Assembly: GCA_050734915.1 (NCBI GenBank)
Contig: JBOHUX010000069.1
Location: forward strand, 1-10,761
DNA: 10,761 bases
DNA from: JBOHUX01 sp050734915
GTDB taxonomy: Bacteria; Chloroflexota; Dormibacteria; Dormibacterales; Dormibacteraceae
Direction of reading: 5' to 3'
Position numbers and translations under genes: made by a program. Below the pieces are notes generated by a model. It did no database searches. It was not told the origin of the DNA and saw only the letters and a list, made by a program, of their open reading frames with translations. Shown here one piece after another: positions 6,909-10,761 of the stretch; the first letter of the stretch is position 1, and every line of letters starts with the position of its first letter.

Positions 6909-7879
6909 GCCCGGCACCGCTCGATCTCTTCGGGCCGGTGGCGGACGACCTGGCCCGGCTCGAGTCGTCGCTTCTCAGCTCCATCGCCGGCGACGGCGAT
7001 CCGATGGCGAGGCCGATGACGGAGCTCTTCCGCGCGGGCGGGAAGCGGGTTCGGCCGGCGCTCGTGTTCCTCTTCGCGAGCCTCGGCGGCGCGGGCCACG
7101 ACCGGCTGGAACCGGCGGCGATGGCGGTCGAGCTCACCCACGCCGCCACCCTGATTCACGACGACGTCATCGACCGCTCCCCGGTCCGGCGCGGGCGTCC
7201 GACCGTCGTCTCCACGCTCGGGCACCCGCGAGCGATCGTGGTCGCCGACTTCTACTTCGCCAAGGCCTACCGGGAGGCGGGCCGGAGCGGCGCCGAGGTG
7301 GTGACCCTGCTCGCCGAGGCGGTGATGAGCGTCTGCGCGGGCGAGCTCATCCAGCAGGCGGCCAGATTCCACTACCGGACGCCGATCGAGCACTACCTGC
7401 GCCGGATCGAGCTCAAGACCGCTTCCCTGGTCGCCGCCAGCTGCGAGATCGGGGCGGTGGTCGGGGGGCTGGCCCCGGAGGCCGTCCGCGCGGCGGCCCG
7501 GTACGGCCGTGACCTGGGACTGGCCTTTCAGGTCGCGGACGACGTTCTCGACTACGCGGGGGCGCCGGTGGAGATAGGCAAGCCGGTCGGACACGATCTC
7601 ACCCAGGGCAGCGCCACCCTGCCGCTTCTCCTGGCGCTGCAGGACCCCGTCCTCCGCCCCCGGCTGGCGACCGCGCTCCCCGAGGGGCGGGAGCTGACCG
7701 CCGAGGAGGCGGCCGCCGTCGTCGAGATGGTCCGCTCGACGCCCGCGACGCATCTCGCCCGGGACCGCGCACGATCGCTGGCCGCGGCTGCCCGCGGGAG
7801 CCTGGCCGAGGTGCCGGCCGGCCCCGTGCGCGACTGCCTCGCCAACCTCACCACCTACGTGGTCGAACGGAAGCTGTGA
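6884..7879 (+). CDS. Long-chain polyprenyl diphosphate synthase (trans, IspB/HepT-like)
   Basis: Class I trans-prenyltransferase that adds isopentenyl diphosphate units to an allylic primer. It is 331 residues, normal for the family. GGKRVRPAL (52-60) is followed by the first Asp-rich motif in LIHDDVIDRSPVRRGRPTV (Asp93, Asp94, Asp97; Arg102, Arg103), then LKTASL (177-182), and the second Asp-rich motif QVADDVLDYAG (Asp219, Asp220, Asp223) with GKPVGHDLTQGSATLPLLLAL. The residue five before the first Asp motif is Ala, small as in long-chain enzymes, which fits a product such as a menaquinone side chain; exact chain length cannot be read. Unlike most members it has ADFYFAKA where GDYLFARA is common. 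It starts with TTG and overlaps murI by 25 nt. The hemA gene follows after 31 nt. Confidence 0.92.
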   Translation: MAEGSDHLGPAPLDLFGPVADDLARLESSLLSSIAGDGDPMARPMTELFRAGGKRVRPALVFLFASLGGAGHDRLEPAAMAVELTHAATLIHDDVIDRSPVRRGRPTVVSTLGHPRAIVVADFYFAKAYREAGRSGAEVVTLLAEAVMSVCAGELIQQAARFHYRTPIEHYLRRIELKTASLVAASCEIGAVVGGLAPEAVRAAARYGRDLGLAFQVADDVLDYAGAPVEIGKPVGHDLTQGSATLPLLLALQDPVLRPRLATALPEGRELTAEEAAAVVEMVRSTPATHLARDRARSLAAAARGSLAEVPAGPVRDCLANLTTYVVERKL

Positions 7880-7893
7880 TCAAGCCTTAACCT

Positions 7894-7899
7894 GAGAAT
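7894..7899 (+). promoter_or_regulatory. Weak -10-like hexamer GAGAAT before hemA
   Basis: In the 31-nt gap before hemA an AT-richer patch holds TAACCT (7888-7893) and GAGAAT (7894-7899), the latter 11 nt before the ATG. No Shine-Dalgarno precedes that ATG. A near-leaderless hemA promoter is possible, but read-through from the polyprenyl synthase gene is equally so. Confidence 0.2.
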
Positions 7900-7910
7900 C
7901 TGCCTTGCCC

Positions 7911-9191
7911 ATGCACCTGATCCTCGTCGGCCTCAGCCACGCCGTCGCCGGCATCGACCTCCGCGAGCGGGCGGCGGTCGGCGGCGACCAGCTTCCACTC
8001 GCGCTTCGCCTCCTCGACGCGAGGCCCGAGCTGGCGGGCTCCATGGTGCTCTCCACCTGCAGCCGGACCGAGGTCTACGCCACCGGCGCCCACGTGGCGG
8101 CGATGGCGGCCGCGATCCGCGGGTCGCTGCGGGAGCTGCACCCGGACGGCTACCCGCGCTACGCCGACCGGCTCTACACCAAGACCGACGAGGAGGCGGC
8201 TGGGCACCTGTTCCGGGTCGCCACGGGGATCGATTCCCTTCTCGTCGGGGAGTCGCAGGTGCTCGGCCAGCTGCGGGGGGCGGTGGGCGCGGCGCGCCGC
8301 CATGGCCGACTCGATGCCTTCCTGGACGGCACCGCCGATCGCGCGGTGGCGGCCGCGCGCCGGGCCCGGCAGCTGACGGCCATCGGCCGGGGCGCCGTTT
8401 CGATCGGACACGCCGCCGCCGCCCACGTGACGGAGACGCTCGGTCCCGGCAGCGGACCGCGCGTCCTGGTGGTCGGGGCGGGGGAGGCGGGGGAGCTGGC
8501 GGTCCGGATGCTCCGGAAGGCCGGCGCCGAGGTCCTGGTCGCCTCTCGCACGGGTGTTACCGCCCGGGCGCTGGCGCGCCGCTATGGGGGAGACCAGGTT
8601 CCGCTGTCGAGGCTGCCCGGAATGCTGGGCGAGATCGACGTCCTGGTCTGCTCGTCGTCCTCCCGCGAAAGGCTGGTCACGATGGACCTGCTGGCGCCCG
8701 CGGCTGCCAGGCGCGAGCGGCCGCTGGTGATCCTGGACCTGGCGCTTCCCCGGAACGTGGAGCCCGCCGCGGCCGGGCTGCCCCAGGTCCGTTACCTGGA
8801 TGTCGACGCACTCTCCAGCCGTGTGGCCGCCGCCCGCGAGGGCCGGCGCGACACGATCGAGGCGGCCTCGGAGGTGCTGGAGGCGGAGCTGGCCCGGTGG
8901 CGGCTCTGGCGGCGCACGGCGGTCACCGCGCCGACCCTGGCCGGGATCACCTCCTACGCCGAGGAGGTGCGTGCCCACGAGCTGGAGCGCGCCATGCGGG
9001 GGCTGGAGGGGGCCGAGCCCATCGTCGCCCGGCGCATGGAGGCACTCTCCAGATCGCTCATCTCGAAGCTGCTGGTGCATCCCATCTCGTACTTGCGCTC
9101 CAACCCCCAGGACCGTGCCGCCGCCGAGGCGCTGGAGCGCATCTTCCGCGACGGGACAGCCCCGCCGGCGGCGGGTCCGGCACCTGACTAG
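7911..9191 (+). CDS. hemA: Glutamyl-tRNA reductase (C5 tetrapyrrole pathway)
   Basis: NADPH-dependent reduction of glutamyl-tRNA(Glu) to glutamate-1-semialdehyde, the first committed step of the C5 heme pathway. It is 426 residues. The N-terminus MHLILVGLSH matches the usual family start, so the ATG at 7911 is preferred to the TTG two codons upstream. The catalytic Cys50 lies in LSTCSRTEVYA; the usual motif is STCNRTE, so Asn is replaced by Ser while Cys and Arg are kept. Also present: GHLFRVATGIDSLLVGESQVLGQ (98-120), the Rossmann motif VVGAGEAGELA (187-197), DLALPRNVEP (276-285) and a C-terminal helical dimerisation region ending KLLVHPISYLR. The product is handed to HemL, not in view. hemC begins one base after the stop, so the two are surely co-transcribed. 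Confidence 0.96.
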   Translation: MHLILVGLSHAVAGIDLRERAAVGGDQLPLALRLLDARPELAGSMVLSTCSRTEVYATGAHVAAMAAAIRGSLRELHPDGYPRYADRLYTKTDEEAAGHLFRVATGIDSLLVGESQVLGQLRGAVGAARRHGRLDAFLDGTADRAVAAARRARQLTAIGRGAVSIGHAAAAHVTETLGPGSGPRVLVVGAGEAGELAVRMLRKAGAEVLVASRTGVTARALARRYGGDQVPLSRLPGMLGEIDVLVCSSSSRERLVTMDLLAPAAARRERPLVILDLALPRNVEPAAAGLPQVRYLDVDALSSRVAAAREGRRDTIEAASEVLEAELARWRLWRRTAVTAPTLAGITSYAEEVRAHELERAMRGLEGAEPIVARRMEALSRSLISKLLVHPISYLRSNPQDRAAAEALERIFRDGTAPPAAGPAPD

Positions 9192-9192
9192 G

Positions 9193-10071
9193 GTGATCCG
9201 GGTCGCGACCAGGGCGAGCGACCTGGCCCTGGTCCAGGCCGGAATGGCGAGGGACGCCCTCCTTGTCGCCCATCCCGGCCTGACGGTGGATCTGGTCAGG
9301 GTCACGACGGTCGGGGACCGGCTGCCGGAAGTGTCGCTGGAGGGCGTGGAGGGCAGGGGATTCTTCACCGATTCGCTCGAACGCGCGCTGGACGCGGGGG
9401 AGGCCGATCTGGCCGTGCACAGCCTCAAGGATCTCCCCACCGAGCTTGCGGGCGGCTTCCGCATCGTGGCCGTGATGGAGCGCGACGAGCCCGCTGACGT
9501 CCTCGTCTCCCCCCACGGAGGCCTCGCCTCCTTGCCGCCCGGGGCCCGGGTCGGAACCGACTCCGCGCGCCGCCGTGCCCAGCTCGCGCTCGTGCGGCCG
9601 GATCTCCGGTTCGCCGCCGTGCGCGGCAACGTGCCGACGCGGCTGGCGCGGCTGGACAGCGGCGACTTCGACGCGCTCGTTCTGGCGGCCGCCGGCCTCC
9701 GGCGGCTCGGCCTCGGTGAGCGGGCGGGGGAGGTCCTGGGCCCGGATGTCTGCCTGCCGGCGCCCGGCCAGGGCGCGATCGCGGTCGAGTCCCGGGTGGA
9801 GGGCGATGCCGCCGCACTGGCGGCGGCGATCGACCATCCCGGCACGCGGGCGGCGGTCACGGCCGAGCGGGCCTTCCTGGCCGGGATGGGGGGCGGCTGC
9901 CGGACTCCGATCGGTGCGCTGGCGACGGTCAGTGGCGGCCGGCTGCGGCTGGCGGGCGTGGTCGTAGAGGGTGGCCTGGCGAGACGGGTCGAGGTCGAGG
10001 GCGAGGTCGACGAGGCGGCCGGACTGGGTGCCGAAGCGGCCCGGCGAGTGCTCGTCGGGGCACTTCCATGA
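9193..10071 (+). CDS. hemC: Hydroxymethylbilane synthase (porphobilinogen deaminase)
   Basis: Polymerises four porphobilinogens into hydroxymethylbilane on a covalently bound dipyrromethane cofactor. It is 292 residues, near the family length. Motifs in order: IRVATRASDLALVQA (usual TRGS is TRAS here), VTTVGDR, GRGFFTDSLERAL, DLAVHSLKDLPTEL with catalytic Asp80, GTDSARRRAQL (usual SLRR is SARR), VRGNVPTRLARL, LPAPGQGAIAVE, and AERAFLAGMGGGCRTPIGA with the cofactor-binding Cys236. Key residues are intact. The GTG at 9193 starts one base after the hemA TAG and gives the expected N-terminus; an open frame continues upstream inside hemA but has no family similarity. The last bases form an ATGA overlap with the next gene, so translation is coupled. 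Confidence 0.95.
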   Translation: MIRVATRASDLALVQAGMARDALLVAHPGLTVDLVRVTTVGDRLPEVSLEGVEGRGFFTDSLERALDAGEADLAVHSLKDLPTELAGGFRIVAVMERDEPADVLVSPHGGLASLPPGARVGTDSARRRAQLALVRPDLRFAAVRGNVPTRLARLDSGDFDALVLAAAGLRRLGLGERAGEVLGPDVCLPAPGQGAIAVESRVEGDAAALAAAIDHPGTRAAVTAERAFLAGMGGGCRTPIGALATVSGGRLRLAGVVVEGGLARRVEVEGEVDEAAGLGAEAARRVLVGALP

Positions 10072-10761
10072 CGGCGACGGTGAGGCTGGTGGGAATCGGT
10101 CCCGGGGCCGCCGACCTGATCACCCTCCGAGGCCGGCAGGCGATCGCCGAGGCGGACGCGATCCGTCACCCGGCCGCGCTCGAATCGAGCATCCTCGGGC
10201 TCGTCCGGCCGGGCTCCGACGTGGCCCCGTTCGGCCCCGCCGAAGAGGTGATCGCCCTCGCCGAGGCCGGCCAGGACGTCGCCGTCCTCTATCGCGGTGA
10301 TCCCTACGTCTTCTCCAGCGGGGGCGAGCTGGCAGATGCGCTGGCGCGGGCCGGCATCGATTTCGAGGTGATCCCGGGACTGCTGGCGGAGACCGCCGCG
10401 CCGACCTTGAGCGGCATCCCCCTCACCATCGAGGGGCGGTCGGCCTCGGTGTCGCTGGGCGGCACGCGATCGGCGGACACGGTCGTCCTCCGGCTGGCAC
10501 CCGGCTGGCTCGAGTCGGCGGTCGGCGCCCTGCTGGAGTCGGGACGGCCCGGCGATTCCCCGGCGGTGATCCTGGACCGTCCCTGCCGACCGGCTCGAAG
10601 GCTGGTGACGGGGACGCTCGCCGAGCTGCCCCGACTCGCCGCGGAGCGGGGCCTGCCGCGGGAGACCCTGCTCGTCGTGGGACCGGGCGTGGAGGTCGCC
10701 GAGCGCCTCGACACACTCGCCCGCCGCCCGTTGCACGGACGCCGGGTTCTCGTCACCCGCG
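10068..10761 (+). CDS. Tetrapyrrole methylase fused to the start of uroporphyrinogen-III synthase (3'-truncated)
   Basis: 231 residues are visible before the window ends. Residues 1-215 resemble uroporphyrinogen-III C-methyltransferase (SUMT/CobA): the SAM loop VRLVGIGPGAADLITL (5-20), VAVLYRGDPYVFSSGGELADAL (71-92), FEVIPGLLAETAAPTLSGIPLT (99-120), then a C-terminal part with VILDRPCRPARRLVTGTL and LLVVGPGVEV. Residues about 221-231 (PLHGRRVLVTR) are the usual opening of HemD, so this is probably the SUMT-HemD fusion seen in many actinobacterial hem operons. The methylase is compact and divergent: the GKR...Q.EIN stretch of SUMT seems deleted and RLKGGDPFxFGRGGEE has become LYRGDPYVFSSGGEL, closer in look to cobalamin-pathway methylases. 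Methylation of uroporphyrinogen III to precorrin-2 is therefore less certain than HemD activity. The ATG overlaps the hemC stop by 4 bp. Confidence 0.8.
   Translation, partial: MTATVRLVGIGPGAADLITLRGRQAIAEADAIRHPAALESSILGLVRPGSDVAPFGPAEEVIALAEAGQDVAVLYRGDPYVFSSGGELADALARAGIDFEVIPGLLAETAAPTLSGIPLTIEGRSASVSLGGTRSADTVVLRLAPGWLESAVGALLESGRPGDSPAVILDRPCRPARRLVTGTLAELPRLAAERGLPRETLLVVGPGVEVAERLDTLARRPLHGRRVLVTR

Noticed and set aside
7905..7910. TTG start for hemA two codons upstream
   Set aside because: It adds only Met-Pro; the ATG at 7911 gives the family-typical MHLILVGLSH N-terminus. It cannot be fully excluded.
8800..9192. Longer hemC frame reaching back into hemA
   Set aside because: HemC family similarity begins at the GTG at 9193; the upstream part is an out-of-frame reading of hemA.
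7887..10736. A 949-codon open frame on the - strand across the hem genes
   Set aside because: It lies entirely antisense to hemA, hemC and the methylase gene, which have clear family motifs. Its translation is low-complexity Arg/Pro/Gly/Ser/Ala text without domains. Long antisense frames are expected at this GC content.

Overview
This window is a high-GC (about 70% by eye) bacterial chromosomal segment. It is gene-dense, and every supported gene lies on the + strand. The content is housekeeping plus a short regulatory block: a ClpB disaggregase, an ornithine cyclodeaminase-family enzyme, a membrane HD-GYP protein, an OmpR/PhoB-type response regulator, glutamate racemase, a long-chain polyprenyl diphosphate synthase, and the start of a C5-route tetrapyrrole operon (hemA, hemC, then a methyltransferase joined to what looks like the start of HemD). 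The hemA-hemC-methylase/hemD order, the high GC and the apparently leaderless promoters (a -10-like hexamer 6 to 11 nt before the start codon, with little or no Shine-Dalgarno) suggest an actinobacterium or a related high-GC Terrabacteria lineage such as a Chloroflexota/Dormibacterota-type soil organism. That placement is inference only. I see no transposase, integrase, phage gene, tRNA, rRNA or CRISPR array.

Layout. 1-2081: 3' four-fifths of clpB, whose N-terminal domain is off the left edge. 2082-2136: a GC palindrome and a promoter-like element. 2137-3078: ornithine cyclodeaminase/mu-crystallin family enzyme. 3079-3215: the most interesting non-coding stretch. It is an AT-rich island with three hexamers spaced exactly 11 bp apart, resembling a Pho box, then a -10 element, a 5' UTR hairpin and a strong Shine-Dalgarno. 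3216-3455: a 79-residue secreted protein I do not recognise. 3484-4824: membrane-anchored HD-GYP protein, probably co-transcribed with it. 4899-5207: small DUF4177-like protein. 5251-5973: winged-helix response regulator with no kinase gene beside it. 6039-7879: murI overlapping a polyprenyl synthase gene. 7911-10761: hemA, hemC and the truncated methylase/HemD gene, tightly packed. No gene-free stretch exceeds 300 bases; the longest is 3079-3215.

How they fit together. murI supplies D-glutamate for peptidoglycan. The polyprenyl synthase probably makes the side chain of menaquinone or a related long prenyl lipid. The hem genes convert glutamyl-tRNA towards uroporphyrinogen III, so the right half serves the cell wall and respiration. 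The middle block (3120-5973) reads as a signalling neighbourhood. The testable idea is that a PhoB/PhoP-like regulator, perhaps the one encoded here, drives a secreted microprotein together with a cyclic-di-GMP phosphodiesterase-type membrane protein. The link between that regulator and that box is inference.
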